NCBI RefSeq assembly: GCF_900110555.1
Contig: NZ_FOEE01000009.1
Span: 1 to 64,000, forward strand
Reading direction: 5' to 3'
Length of the DNA stretch: 64,000 bases
From: Trujillonella endophytica
Lineage (GTDB): Bacteria; Actinomycetota; Actinomycetes; Mycobacteriales; Geodermatophilaceae
Shown here piece after piece: positions 32,870-41,270 of the stretch (position 1 is the stretch's first letter; each line of letters starts with the position of its first letter). The position numbers and the translations under genes were made by a program. Under the pieces are notes generated by a model. That model was not told the origin of the DNA, did not search any database, and saw nothing but the letters and a program-made list of their open reading frames with translations.

Positions 32870-33736
32870 GTGGGTAATTCGATGGAGGGCAAGGTCGCGT
32901 TCGTGACGGGCGCGGCCCGCGGTCAGGGCCGCAGTCACGCGGTGCGTCTGGCCGAGGAGGGCGCCGACATCATCGCGATCGACATCTGCGCGAAGATCGA
33001 GTCGTCGTCGCACAGCATGGGCACCGAGGCCGACCTGGCCGAGACCGCGAAGCTGGTGGAGGCACTCGACCGGCGGATCGTCACGCGGGTCGCCGACGTG
33101 CGGGAACGGGCCCAGCTCGCCGCCGCCGTCGAGGCGGGGGTGGCCGAGCTCGGCCGTCTCGACGTCGTGGTCGCCAACGCCGGCATCTCACCGATGGGCC
33201 CGGACGTCCCGGTGATCGGGTTCTTCGACGTCCTGTCGGTCAACCTGTGCGGCGTGATCAACACCGTCGAGGCGGCGTTCCCGCACCTGGGCCCCGGCGC
33301 CTCGATCGTCTGCACCGGATCGATGGCCGCGCTGATGCCCGGCGCGATGGACAGCCCGGAGGCCGGGCCCGGAGCGGCCGCCTACGGGCACGCCAAGCGG
33401 GAGGTCGCCCGGTTCGTGCACGACACGGCGCTGCAGCTGGCCCGCCACTCGATCCGGGTCAACGCCGTGCACCCCGGCAACATCGAGACGGACATGCTGC
33501 ACCACGACGCGATGTACCGGCTGTTCCGGCCCGACCTGGAGAACCCGACCCGGGACGACGCCCTCCCCGCGTTCGGCGCGATGCACAAGATGCCGGTCAC
33601 CACCATCCCGCCCCGGGACATCAGCGAGGCCGTCCTGTTCTTCGCCTCGGACGCGTCGCGGTTCGTGACCGGCGCCCAACTGCGGGTGGACGCCGGCGCC
33701 CTGCTGCCGATGATGAACTCGGGAGCCCCGGCGTGA
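32870..33736 (+). CDS. Mycofactocin-coupled SDR family oxidoreductase
   Basis: A 288-residue SDR. The start MEGKVAFVTGAARGQGRSHA and VRLAEEGADIIAIDIC are the signature of the mycofactocin-coupled subfamily (TIGR03971 type), whose tightly bound NAD+ is recycled by mycofactocin instead of free exchange. The catalytic Ser is in CTGSMAALMPG and YxxxK in YGHAKREV. FNAVHPG-like VNAVHPGNIETDML and FFASDASRFVTGAQLRVDAG complete it. Such enzymes oxidise alcohols of steroid, terpene or xenobiotic substrates. GTG at 32870 has AGGAG upstream; an ATG at 32882 is possible. It overlaps the VOC gene by 4 nt. Confidence 0.9.
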   Translation: MGNSMEGKVAFVTGAARGQGRSHAVRLAEEGADIIAIDICAKIESSSHSMGTEADLAETAKLVEALDRRIVTRVADVRERAQLAAAVEAGVAELGRLDVVVANAGISPMGPDVPVIGFFDVLSVNLCGVINTVEAAFPHLGPGASIVCTGSMAALMPGAMDSPEAGPGAAAYGHAKREVARFVHDTALQLARHSIRVNAVHPGNIETDMLHHDAMYRLFRPDLENPTRDDALPAFGAMHKMPVTTIPPRDISEAVLFFASDASRFVTGAQLRVDAGALLPMMNSGAPA

Positions 33737-34179
33737 GGGCCGGCGACCTCTACCACGTGGGCATCGTCACCGACGACCTCGACGGCGTGCGCGACGAGAT
33801 GTCGGAGCTCCTCGGGTACGAGTGGACCCAGGAGGTCACCGCCCGCACGGCGGTCTGCCTGCTCGGGGTCGACACGGCCCTGGACCTCCGCCTGGTCTAC
33901 TCGCGGACCACGCCGCGGGTCGAACTGGTCGCCAGCCTGCCCGGCAATCCCGTGTGGACGCCCGCCGGCGGCTCCGGCGTCCACCACCTCGGCTACTGGT
34001 CCGACGACCTGGCGGCCGACCGGGCCGAGCTGGAGGAACGCGGGTTCGTCGCCGAGGCTCTGGGGCAGGAGCCGGGCGGGCCGGCGATGTGGGGCTACTT
34101 CGCCCGCGAGGGAGCACCCCGGATCGAGTTGGTCTCCCGCGCGATGCAGGAGTACATGGAGCAGTCCTGGCGCGCCTAG
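33733..34179 (+). CDS. VOC (glyoxalase/epimerase fold) family protein
   Basis: A 148-residue vicinal-oxygen-chelate protein with two babab modules. Metal ligands are likely His in LYHVGIVTDDL, His in GVHHLGYWSDDL and Glu in PRIELVSRAM. The layout resembles methylmalonyl-CoA epimerase and related CoA-ester isomerases more than dioxygenases. The GTG start overlaps the SDR stop (GTGA), and a thioesterase-like gene follows 16 nt downstream, so the three form one operon. Epimerisation or isomerisation of a CoA ester is a reasonable inference. Confidence 0.82.
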   Translation: MRAGDLYHVGIVTDDLDGVRDEMSELLGYEWTQEVTARTAVCLLGVDTALDLRLVYSRTTPRVELVASLPGNPVWTPAGGSGVHHLGYWSDDLAADRAELEERGFVAEALGQEPGGPAMWGYFAREGAPRIELVSRAMQEYMEQSWRA

Positions 34180-34195
34180 GGCGGCGCCGGCCGGG

Positions 34196-35005
34196 GTGCG
34201 GGACGCCGTGATGTTCCCCCGCACCCCGGCCGAACTGGCGCCGCTCCTGGACCTCCGCCCCCGGGAGCGCGGCTTCACCGTCGACACCCTGCCCACCGAC
34301 CACGGGGCGATCCTGGGCGCCCACGAACTCCTGCAGCAGGTCCTGGCCGCCGAGCGGGCCGCCCCCGGCAAGCGCGTGCTCTCGCTGCACACCGTCTTCT
34401 CCTCCGGTGGCCGCAGCGGCGAGCCGGTCGACATCGCTGTCGAGACCACGCAGAGCGGGCGTTCCTTCGCGGGGGTGACCCTGACGCTGACCCAGGGACC
34501 GCTCCTGATCAGCCGGGCCGTCGTCCTGCTCACGGCGGACGAACCCGACACCCTCCACCACCGCGCGCCCGGCCCGCGCCCCGCGCCCCCGGACGACTGG
34601 ACCGAGATCGACTGGGGGCTGTGGCCCGGCCGCACCTGGCAGCGGGCGCCCGGGGAGTCCGGCGAGGTGGCGCAGCGGCTGGCCACCGAGGGGCTGGCCG
34701 GCGACCCCGGGGTGGAGCGGGGGCTGATCGCCATGTCGACCGAGGCCCTGGTCATGTCCGCGCTGATCACGCGGCTGGAGGGGGGCTTCGCGTTCCGCCA
34801 GGGATCGAGCAACGTCCTCGCGCAGAGCGTCACCTTCCTCGAGCCGGTGGACGGCGCGGAGGCGCTGGTCGTGACCGCGGTGCCCACCTACGCCGGTCGC
34901 GGGCGGGCGCACGGCACCGGCACGGTGACCGACGACGACGGGCGGCTGCTGGCCACGTTCCAGACCACGGGCGTGCTGCGGGGGCCGTCTCGCCCGCCGG
35001 CCTGA
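34196..35005 (+). CDS. Acyl-CoA thioesterase-like (double hotdog) protein
   Basis: A 269-residue protein with a TesB-like double-hotdog pattern. The N-terminal hotdog has LGAHELLQQVLAAERAAPGK, VLSLHTVFSSGGRSGEPVDI, VETTQSGRSFAGVTLTLTQG; the C-terminal one has FAFRQGSSNVLAQSVTFLEP and GRGRAHGTGTVTDDDGRLLA. Family members hydrolyse acyl-CoA esters; catalytic Asp/Gln/Thr residues cannot be assigned with certainty here. A GTG at 34196 is used; an ATG at 34211 is possible. It is the third gene of the SDR/VOC/thioesterase unit and could release CoA from dead-end intermediates. Confidence 0.75.
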   Translation: MRDAVMFPRTPAELAPLLDLRPRERGFTVDTLPTDHGAILGAHELLQQVLAAERAAPGKRVLSLHTVFSSGGRSGEPVDIAVETTQSGRSFAGVTLTLTQGPLLISRAVVLLTADEPDTLHHRAPGPRPAPPDDWTEIDWGLWPGRTWQRAPGESGEVAQRLATEGLAGDPGVERGLIAMSTEALVMSALITRLEGGFAFRQGSSNVLAQSVTFLEPVDGAEALVVTAVPTYAGRGRAHGTGTVTDDDGRLLATFQTTGVLRGPSRPPA

Positions 35006-35015
35006 CGCACGCCCG

Positions 35016-35037
35016 TAGGATCGAACGACTGTTCTGG
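35016..35037 (+). promoter_or_regulatory. TetR-gene promoter with GAAC-GACT-GTTC palindrome
   Basis: TAGGAT at 35016-35021 is a likely -10. Immediately downstream GAAC-GACT-GTTC followed by TGG (35023-35037) covers the expected transcription start. It is similar to the motifs at 31341-31354 and 60766-60779. Position over +1 suits autorepression by the TetR encoded at 35070. Confidence 0.5.
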
Positions 35038-35069
35038 CTCCCTGGAACAGGGATCTGACGGGAGACACC

Positions 35070-35729
35070 ATGAGCGAGGAAGTCCTGGGGCGTGTCGTGC
35101 AGCGTGCCCTCGCCCAGCGCGGCATGACCTACGAGGAGGAGGTCCGCCGGCTCCTCGACGCCGGGCTCGAGGTGATGATCCGCTGCGGAACCGCCGCCAG
35201 CCCGCGGGTGTCCGACATCGTCGCCGCCGCTGGGCTGTCCAACGACGCCTTCTACCGGTACTTCCCGTCCAAGGGTGCCCTCGTCGCGGCGCTGCTGGAG
35301 CACGGGACGGAGCGGCTGCGCAGCTACCTGGCCCACCAGATGGCGAAGGAGTCCACCCCCGAGGGCCGCATCCGGCGCTGGGTGGAGGGCGTCCTCATCC
35401 AGGCCCAGGACGACGTCGCCGCCACGACCCGGGCCGTCATGTGGAACGCGCCCACCGCCGGCAGCGGCGCTCCGTACGGGCGACACTTCGCGAGCGAGGT
35501 CCTGGCCGCGCTCATCGAGCCGTCCTTCGCCGAGCTGGGCAACCCGTCGCCCGAGCGGAACGCGACGTTCGTGACGTACGCGACCCTGGGCGTTCTGGCC
35601 GAGCACGTGTGGGCCGAGACGGTGCCCACGGCCGCGGAGCAGGACGAGCTCGTCACCACGTGCCTCACGGTGGCCCGGGCGGCGGACCGGGCTCCGGCGG
35701 GCGTCCCGCAGGCCGGCCCGGCCTCCTGA
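35070..35729 (+). CDS. TetR/AcrR family transcriptional regulator
   Basis: A 219-residue TetR-family repressor. The HTH part reads PRVSDIVAAAGLSNDAFYRY then FPSKGALVAALLEHG, preceded by a helix VRRLLDAGLEVMIRCGTAAS. The ligand domain is helical with no recognised effector motif. An ATG at 35070 has GGGAG upstream. It follows the SDR/VOC/thioesterase unit but has its own -10 and a palindrome over the start region. It is the best candidate regulator for the GAAC-N3/4-GTTC sites at 31.3, 35.0 and 60.8 kb (inference). Confidence 0.9.
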   Translation: MSEEVLGRVVQRALAQRGMTYEEEVRRLLDAGLEVMIRCGTAASPRVSDIVAAAGLSNDAFYRYFPSKGALVAALLEHGTERLRSYLAHQMAKESTPEGRIRRWVEGVLIQAQDDVAATTRAVMWNAPTAGSGAPYGRHFASEVLAALIEPSFAELGNPSPERNATFVTYATLGVLAEHVWAETVPTAAEQDELVTTCLTVARAADRAPAGVPQAGPAS

Positions 35730-35766
35730 GGGAGGCCGCCCGGGCAGCCCGGGCGGCCTCCCTCAG
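35726..35766. terminator. Bidirectional terminator that contains both stop codons
   Basis: A perfect 19-bp stem, CTGAGGGAGGCCGCCCGGG (35726-35744) and 35748-35766, has a CAG loop. The TGA of the TetR gene and the TGA of the convergent E2-like gene lie symmetrically in the two arms. Confidence 0.88.
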
Positions 35767-36521
35767 CGGATCGTCTCCTCCACCGCGCGGGCGACCGCGT
35801 CCAGCGCGCGCACCACCTGCGCCGCCCGTCCTCCGTCGGGCACGGTGACGGCGAGACGCGCACTGCGGCGCTCGCCGAGTACCAGACCCGACGACCGCCG
35901 GTACGACACGACGGTCGAGACGACGGGTCCCAGGGTCGCGATGCCGCGCTCGACGCCGAGACCCCAGTCCCCCAGCGGGCGCGCCCGGGTGGCGCGCGCG
36001 TCGACCACCGTGAGCGTGCCCCCGTCGGCGCTCGGGACGTCGGCCCCCAGCGAGCCCCGCAGGGCGGCGACGGCGTGGGCCGAGCGATCGACCGCGCGGT
36101 CGGCCCGGGCGCCGGCGAGTCCCCCGTCGGTGGGCGCCACGATCCGCAGCGCGGAGCCGTCGTCGATGAGCCCCTCGCGGGCGCACGCCACGACCAGCGC
36201 GGCGACGACCTCGGCGAACAGGTCGTCCGCCGGCCGCTCCGCGAGGCGGGTCACGTCGAGGTCGACCTCCGCGGAGAACGGGACCCCGGCCGCCTGCCCT
36301 CCCGGGCCGCCCGCCGGGGACGGCACCGGCGCGGGGGGCGACGCCGTTGCCATCGCCGGCGCGGGAGGCAGCACCGCCGCCGGCGCCGGCGCGGGAGGCA
36401 GCACCGCCGCCGGCGCCGGCGCGGGAGGCGGCACCGCCGCCGGCCCGGCGACCCGCCGGACGAAACCCTCGGGAGCCCGCTGCGGCTGGTCCGCCGCCCG
36501 CGGTGCGCGCTGCACCCTCAT
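35763..36521 (-). CDS. Degenerate 2-oxoacid dehydrogenase E2-like protein without lipoyl domain
   Basis: A 252-residue protein. A short basic start is followed by a Pro/Ala-rich linker with a 10-residue tandem repeat (PAPAPAAVLP, encoded by 30-bp units from 36361), then an E2-type acyltransferase-like domain: VPFSAEVDLDVTRLAERPAD, LRIVAPTDGGLAGARAD and LTVVDARATRARPLGDWGLG. The usual lipoyl domain is absent. At the end, where E2 enzymes have the catalytic DHRxxDG, only ARLAVTVPDGGRAAQVVRAL remains, so the catalytic His is missing. It overlaps the fused E1 gene by 4 nt. A structural core or adaptor for E1 is inferred; classical acyl transfer looks impossible. Confidence 0.7.
   Translation of the reverse strand: MRVQRAPRAADQPQRAPEGFVRRVAGPAAVPPPAPAPAAVLPPAPAPAAVLPPAPAMATASPPAPVPSPAGGPGGQAAGVPFSAEVDLDVTRLAERPADDLFAEVVAALVVACAREGLIDDGSALRIVAPTDGGLAGARADRAVDRSAHAVAALRGSLGADVPSADGGTLTVVDARATRARPLGDWGLGVERGIATLGPVVSTVVSYRRSSGLVLGERRSARLAVTVPDGGRAAQVVRALDAVARAVEETIR
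36361..36444 (-). repeat. 30-bp tandem repeat inside the E2-like gene
   Basis: Units at 36361-36390 and 36391-36420 are identical. A third, imperfect unit starts at 36421 and diverges after about 24 bp. They encode the PAPAPAAVLP linker. Confidence 0.85.
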
Positions 36522-38554
36522 CGCGTGCCCACCTCCATGAGCCGGCGCAGGGCGTCGGCGATGACCCCCCGGTCGGGTAGCCAGGCCTTCTCCAGCGCGG
36601 GCGAGTACGGCGCGGGCATCGCCTGCGGCGCGACGCGGACGACCGGCGCATCGAGGTGCCAGAAGCCCTCGTTGGCGGCCAGCGCCGCGATCTCGGCGCC
36701 CACCCCGAAATCCATCACGGCCTCGTGGGCGATCACCAGCCGCCGCGTGCGCCGGAGCGACTCGAGCACCGTGGCCCGGTCGAACGGCGCGATCGTGCGC
36801 AGGTCGACGACCTCGACCTCGATGCCCTCGGCGGCGACCTCCGTGGCGGCCGCGAGCACCTCCTGCAGCATGCGGGACCAGGTGACCACCGTGACGTCGC
36901 GGCCGGGCCGCACGATGCGCGCCTTCCCCAGCGGGATCAGGTGGTCGGCGTTGGGCCGGGGCGCCTTCATGCCGTACTGGAGGCGGTTCTCGACGAACAC
37001 CACCGGGTTGGGGCTGCGGATCGCCGACCGGAGGAGGCCGTAGGTCTCGACCGGGTCCGACGGCATCACGACGGTCAGCCCGGGGATGTGCGCCAGCAGC
37101 GCCTCCAGGCTCTGCGAGTGCTGGCTGCCCGAGGAGCGGCCGGCGCCGAACTGGGTGCGCACGACCAGCGGCAGCGAGGCCTTGCCGCCGGTCATGAACC
37201 GCAGCTTCGCGGCCTGGTTCATCAGCGCGTCCAGGCAGACCCCGATGAAGTCCATGTACATGACCTCGACGACGGGACGCATGCCCGCCATGGCGGCCCC
37301 GACGGCGCCGCCGACGATGGCCGTCTCCGAGATCGGGGTGTCGCGCACCCGGCCGGGGAACCGGTCGGCGAGACCGCGCGTGAGGCCGAAGACGTTCCCG
37401 CCGCGGCCGACGTCGATGCCCGCGACGAAGACGGTCGGGTCGTTCTCCAACTCGTAGGTGAGCGCCTCGCGGACGGCGTCCATGGTCTTGAAGACCTCGC
37501 CCTTCTCGGGCACCTGCTCGGGGGTGTCGTCGGACTCCACCCACACGAAGTCGAGCAGGTCGGCCGGGTCGGGGAACGGCGACCGTCGGGCCGCGTCGAT
37601 CGCCGCCCGCACCTCCGCCTCCACCTCGCGGTCGATTCCGTCGGCCACCTCGGCGTCGACCCCGAGGTCGGCCAGCCGGGCGCGGGCGACGACGAGCGGG
37701 TCGCGCAGCTTCCACGCGGCGAGTTCCTCGGCCTCGCGGTAGCGGATGGGGTCGCCCTCGTAGTGACCGTGCCAGCGGTAGGTGTCCGCCTCGACGATGA
37801 CCGGGCCGGCCCCCGCCCGGAGCTCGCCGACCAGCCGCTGCATGAGCTCGGCCACCGCGACGACGTCGTTGCCGTCGACCGACTCGTAGCGCACGCCGTA
37901 CCCGACGGCCCGCAGCGCCAGCCCGGCGCGGGTCTGGTCCTCCTCGCGGGAGAACTCGGAGTAGTGGTTGTTCTCGCAGAAGAAGACGACCGGGAGGTCC
38001 CAGACGGCGGCCAGGTTCACCGACTCGTGGAACATGCCCTGGGCCACGGCGCCGTCACCGAAGAACCCGACCGCGACGCCGCCGTTCCCGCGGATCTGGG
38101 CCGCGGTGCCCGCTCCGGTGATGATCGGCAGGCCGGCCCCCACGATGCCGTTGGCGCCGAGGATGCCCAGCCGGGGGTCGGCGATGTGCATCGAGCCGCC
38201 GCGGCCGGAGCAGGTGCCGCCCTCGCGGCCCATCAGCTCGGCGAACATCTCCGTCATGTCCAGGCCCTTGGCCAGGCAGTGGCCGTGCCCGCGGTGCGTG
38301 GAGGTGATGGCGTCGTCGTCGCGCAGGTGCCAGCAGGCCCCGACCGCCGTCGCCTCCTGGCCGATCGACAGGTGCACGAAGCCGGGCACCTCGGTGTCGG
38401 CGTACAGCTTCGACGCCGCCTGCTCGAAGAGCCGGATCCGGACCATCCGCCGGTACATCTCCACGACCTCGTCCGCCGGGAGCGCCCCGGCCGGGCTCGG
38501 CGGGGATCCGGCGGCCGTCGCCTCGCGGGTGTCGGCAGCTCCTTCGACGCTCAT
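36518..38554 (-). CDS. Thiamine-dependent 2-oxoacid dehydrogenase, fused E1 alpha-beta
   Basis: A 678-residue fusion of E1 alpha and E1 beta. Alpha (about residues 30-345): MYRRMVRIRLFEQAASKLYA, SIGQEATAVGACWHL, THRGHGHCLAKG, and the ThDP motif GDGAVAQGMFHESVNLAAVW to ENNHYSEF. Beta (about 360-678): GIDVGRGGNVFGLTRGLADR, DTPISETAIVGGAVGAAMAG, VVRTQFGAGRSSGSQHSQSL and WSRMLQEVLAAATEVA. It decarboxylates a 2-oxo acid, branched-chain, acetoin-like or pathway-specific. Start and stop overlap the ligase and the E2-like gene by 4 nt each. No genuine lipoyl E2 or E3 is nearby, so its acyl acceptor is unclear. Confidence 0.92.
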   Translation of the reverse strand: MSVEGAADTREATAAGSPPSPAGALPADEVVEMYRRMVRIRLFEQAASKLYADTEVPGFVHLSIGQEATAVGACWHLRDDDAITSTHRGHGHCLAKGLDMTEMFAELMGREGGTCSGRGGSMHIADPRLGILGANGIVGAGLPIITGAGTAAQIRGNGGVAVGFFGDGAVAQGMFHESVNLAAVWDLPVVFFCENNHYSEFSREEDQTRAGLALRAVGYGVRYESVDGNDVVAVAELMQRLVGELRAGAGPVIVEADTYRWHGHYEGDPIRYREAEELAAWKLRDPLVVARARLADLGVDAEVADGIDREVEAEVRAAIDAARRSPFPDPADLLDFVWVESDDTPEQVPEKGEVFKTMDAVREALTYELENDPTVFVAGIDVGRGGNVFGLTRGLADRFPGRVRDTPISETAIVGGAVGAAMAGMRPVVEVMYMDFIGVCLDALMNQAAKLRFMTGGKASLPLVVRTQFGAGRSSGSQHSQSLEALLAHIPGLTVVMPSDPVETYGLLRSAIRSPNPVVFVENRLQYGMKAPRPNADHLIPLGKARIVRPGRDVTVVTWSRMLQEVLAAATEVAAEGIEVEVVDLRTIAPFDRATVLESLRRTRRLVIAHEAVMDFGVGAEIAALAANEGFWHLDAPVVRVAPQAMPAPYSPALEKAWLPDRGVIADALRRLMEVGTR

Positions 38555-40089
38555 GAGTCCTGCACCTCGGGCATCGTCCGCAGCTCCCTCTTCACGACCT
38601 TGCCCGACGCGGTACGGGGCAGGTGCCCCACGACCGTCGTGTACGCCGGGACCTTGAACTTGGCCAGCCGCGCCCGGCAGAACGCGGCGACGTCCTCCGG
38701 GGTGAGCGTCGCCCCCTCGCGGACGACGACGAACGCGTGCGGCACCTCGCCCCACCGGTCGTCGGGGTGGCCCACCACCGCGGCCTCGAGGACGTCGGGG
38801 TGCTCGTAGAGCACGCGCTCGACCTCGGGCGTGGCGATGTTCTCCCCGCCGGAGACGATCATGTCCTTCTTGCGGTCCTCGATGTAGAGGAACCCGTCCT
38901 CGTCGAGCCGGCCGACGTCACCGGTCTTGAACCAGCCGTCGACGAACGCCCGCTCGGTGGCCTCGGGGTCGCGCCAGTAGCCGGCGAACACCTTGGCGCC
39001 GCGGACCAGGATCTCGCCGACGGAGCCGGCGGGGACGTCGTGGCCGTCCTCGTCGCCGACCCGCACCTCGTGCTGGGAGAGCGGCTTGCCGACCGACCCG
39101 AGCTTGGCGCGCATGTGCTCGTACGGCAGGAACGTGTCGCTGGAGACGGTCTCGGTGAGGCCGTACGCGTCGGCGAACCAGACGTCGGGCAGCACGTCGA
39201 GGATCTGCCGCAGCCGCGCCTCGGGCATCTTCTCGCCGCCGGACATGATGACCCGGAGCGCGCCGAGGTCGGCCGACGCCAGCCGCTCCTGCTGGAGCAG
39301 GCCGTTGACCATGGCCGGCGCCAGCCAGACCGTCGTCGCCCGGTGCCGCTCCATCAGGCCGATGAGGTCCGGTGCGTCGAACCGCCGCTGGACCACGAGG
39401 CTGCCGCCGACGTGCAGCGTCGCGAGGCCGCCCATGTCCAGCGCGCCCACGTGGTACAGCGGCCCGGCGACGGCCGTGACGTCCCGCGCGGTCAGGCCGA
39501 ACTCGATGATCAGCCCGAGGTTCTTCGCGACGAGGTTGGCGTGGCTGATGCACACGCCCTTCGGCCGCGACGTCGTGCCCGAGGTGTACATCAGCCGCTG
39601 GAGCGCCGACCCGGGCACGTCGGCGACCGGGACGACGGCGCCGGCGTGGGCGCCGACGAGGTCCTCGTACCCGGTCCACGCCTCCGGCGCCGTTCCCCCG
39701 CCGACGACGACCCGGGTGCGCAGACCCGGCAGCTGCGGCAGCACGTCGGCCAGCTGCGGCAGGAACTCCGCGTCCGCGACCAGGACGGTGGCCTCGCTGT
39801 GCCCGAGGACGTACTCCCACTCCGCCGGCGCCAGTCGCACGTTGAGCGGCAGGAACGCCGCCCCGATGCGGTTCACGGCGTAGACGAGCTCCAGGAACTC
39901 CAGGCAGTTGGGCAGCAGCAGCGCGACGACGTCCCCGCGCCGGACGCCGCGGTCGGCCAGCGCCGCGGCGAGCGCGTTGACCCGCTGCAGCAGTTCGGCG
40001 TTCGTCCGGGTGGTCTGGTCCTGGGTGAGGACGACCTTGTCCGGGCGGCGGTCGGCGGCGTGGTCGAGGGTGGCGGCGAAGTTGTCCAT
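38551..40089 (-). CDS. AMP-dependent acyl-CoA synthetase/ligase
   Basis: A 512-residue ANL-superfamily ligase that activates a carboxylic acid with ATP and CoA. It has the P-loop YTSGTTSRPKGVCISHANL, the substrate/adenine region MSGGEKMPEARLRQ and DAYGLTETVSSDTFLP, then GWFKTGDVGRLDEDGFLYIE, the hinge DRKKDMIVSGGENIATPEVE, and the catalytic Lys in PRTASGKVVKRELR. The length is normal for medium/long-chain or cyclic acid ligases (FadD-like). It lies in a six-gene operon between an acyl-CoA dehydrogenase (20-nt gap) and fused E1 (4-nt overlap), so it probably activates the acid that the dehydrogenase then desaturates. Confidence 0.93.
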   Translation of the reverse strand: MDNFAATLDHAADRRPDKVVLTQDQTTRTNAELLQRVNALAAALADRGVRRGDVVALLLPNCLEFLELVYAVNRIGAAFLPLNVRLAPAEWEYVLGHSEATVLVADAEFLPQLADVLPQLPGLRTRVVVGGGTAPEAWTGYEDLVGAHAGAVVPVADVPGSALQRLMYTSGTTSRPKGVCISHANLVAKNLGLIIEFGLTARDVTAVAGPLYHVGALDMGGLATLHVGGSLVVQRRFDAPDLIGLMERHRATTVWLAPAMVNGLLQQERLASADLGALRVIMSGGEKMPEARLRQILDVLPDVWFADAYGLTETVSSDTFLPYEHMRAKLGSVGKPLSQHEVRVGDEDGHDVPAGSVGEILVRGAKVFAGYWRDPEATERAFVDGWFKTGDVGRLDEDGFLYIEDRKKDMIVSGGENIATPEVERVLYEHPDVLEAAVVGHPDDRWGEVPHAFVVVREGATLTPEDVAAFCRARLAKFKVPAYTTVVGHLPRTASGKVVKRELRTMPEVQDS

Positions 40090-40109
40090 GACGGGTCCCC
40101 TGCGGATCG

Positions 40110-41270
40110 TCAGCGGCCGGCTTCGGCGATCACCAGGCGGGAGATCACGTTGCGCTGGATCTCGCTGGTGCCCTCGCCGATCTCGAGGATCTTGGCGTCG
40201 GAGTAGAAGCGGGAGATCGGCGACTCGAGCATCCAGCCGTAGCCGCCGTGGATCTGGACGCTGGCGCTCGCGACCCGGTTCGCGACCTCGGAGGCGTAGA
40301 GCTTCGCCATGGCCGCCTCCTTGCGGTTCGGGAGCTTCTGGTCGGCCAGCCAGGCCGCGCGGTAGACCATCCACCGGGCCGCCTCCACCTCGGTCGCCAT
40401 GTCGGCGATCTTGTGCTGGATGGCCTGGAAGGAGCCGATGTGCTTGCCGAACTGCTTGCGCTGGCCGGCGTACCGGACGGCGAGCTCGAGGGCGGCCTGC
40501 GCGAGGGACAGCCCGAGCGCGGCGACGCTGACCCGGCCCGGGTCGAGGGCGGTGAGGAACTGGCTCAGCCCGTTGACCGGGTCACCGACCAGGTGGTCGT
40601 CGCTCACGAAGCAATCGGTGAAGGTCAGCTCGCGGGTGTCCAGGGCGTGCCAGCCGAGCTTCCGCAGCGGGGCGCCCATGCCGTAGCCGGGGGTGCCGGT
40701 GGGCACGAAGAAGGCGCCGAACTGCTTGCGCCCCTCGGGCCCCACCCCGGTCTGGGCCAGCACGGTCACGCCGAGGGTCATGGGGGTGCCGGCGTTGCTG
40801 ATGAAGATCTTCGCCCCGTCGAGGACCCAGCCCCCGTCGACGCGCTTCGCGCGGGTCGAGATGCCGGCGGCGTCCGACCCGGCGTCGGGCTCCGTGAGCC
40901 CGAAGGCGGCGATCTTCTCGCCTGCGGCCAGGGGTCGCAGCCAGTTCTCCTTCTGCTGCTCGGTACCGAAGAGCGCCAGCGGCAGCGAGGCGATGGTGGA
41001 GTGGGCGTTCCACGCCGCGGCCACCGACTGGTCGGCCCGGCCGATCTCCTCCATCACGGCGACGTAGGCCACCATGCCGGCGTCCATCCCGCCCCACTCC
41101 TCGGGCAGGAGCATGCCCATGAGGCCCAGGTCACCGAGCTTGCGGAAGACCGCCACGGGGAACTCCCCGCGCTCGGACCACCCCGCGGCGTGCGGCGCGA
41201 TCTCCTTGTCCGCGAAGTCGCGGACCATCTTCTTCAGGGCCACGATCTCGGGGTCCAGGGAGAAGTCCAT
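40110..41270 (-). CDS. Acyl-CoA dehydrogenase
   Basis: A 386-residue standard acyl-CoA dehydrogenase (FAD). N-terminal helices MVRDFADKEIAPHAAGWSER, the FAD/substrate loop FGLTEPDAGSDAAGISTRAK, WVLDGAKIFISNAGTPM, RKQFGKHIGSFQAIQHKIAD, QIHGGYGWMLESPISRFYSD, and the catalytic Glu in EIGEGTSEIQRNVISRL are all present. It belongs to the short/branched- or medium-chain type. The start overlaps the alcohol dehydrogenase stop by 1 nt (TGATG), showing tight coupling. It likely makes the alpha,beta double bond after CoA activation of the pathway acid. Confidence 0.95.
   Translation of the reverse strand: MDFSLDPEIVALKKMVRDFADKEIAPHAAGWSERGEFPVAVFRKLGDLGLMGMLLPEEWGGMDAGMVAYVAVMEEIGRADQSVAAAWNAHSTIASLPLALFGTEQQKENWLRPLAAGEKIAAFGLTEPDAGSDAAGISTRAKRVDGGWVLDGAKIFISNAGTPMTLGVTVLAQTGVGPEGRKQFGAFFVPTGTPGYGMGAPLRKLGWHALDTRELTFTDCFVSDDHLVGDPVNGLSQFLTALDPGRVSVAALGLSLAQAALELAVRYAGQRKQFGKHIGSFQAIQHKIADMATEVEAARWMVYRAAWLADQKLPNRKEAAMAKLYASEVANRVASASVQIHGGYGWMLESPISRFYSDAKILEIGEGTSEIQRNVISRLVIAEAGR

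Noticed and set aside
36361-36444. CRISPR or regulatory repeat
   Set aside because: The 30-bp units are contiguous, in frame and encode a Pro/Ala linker.
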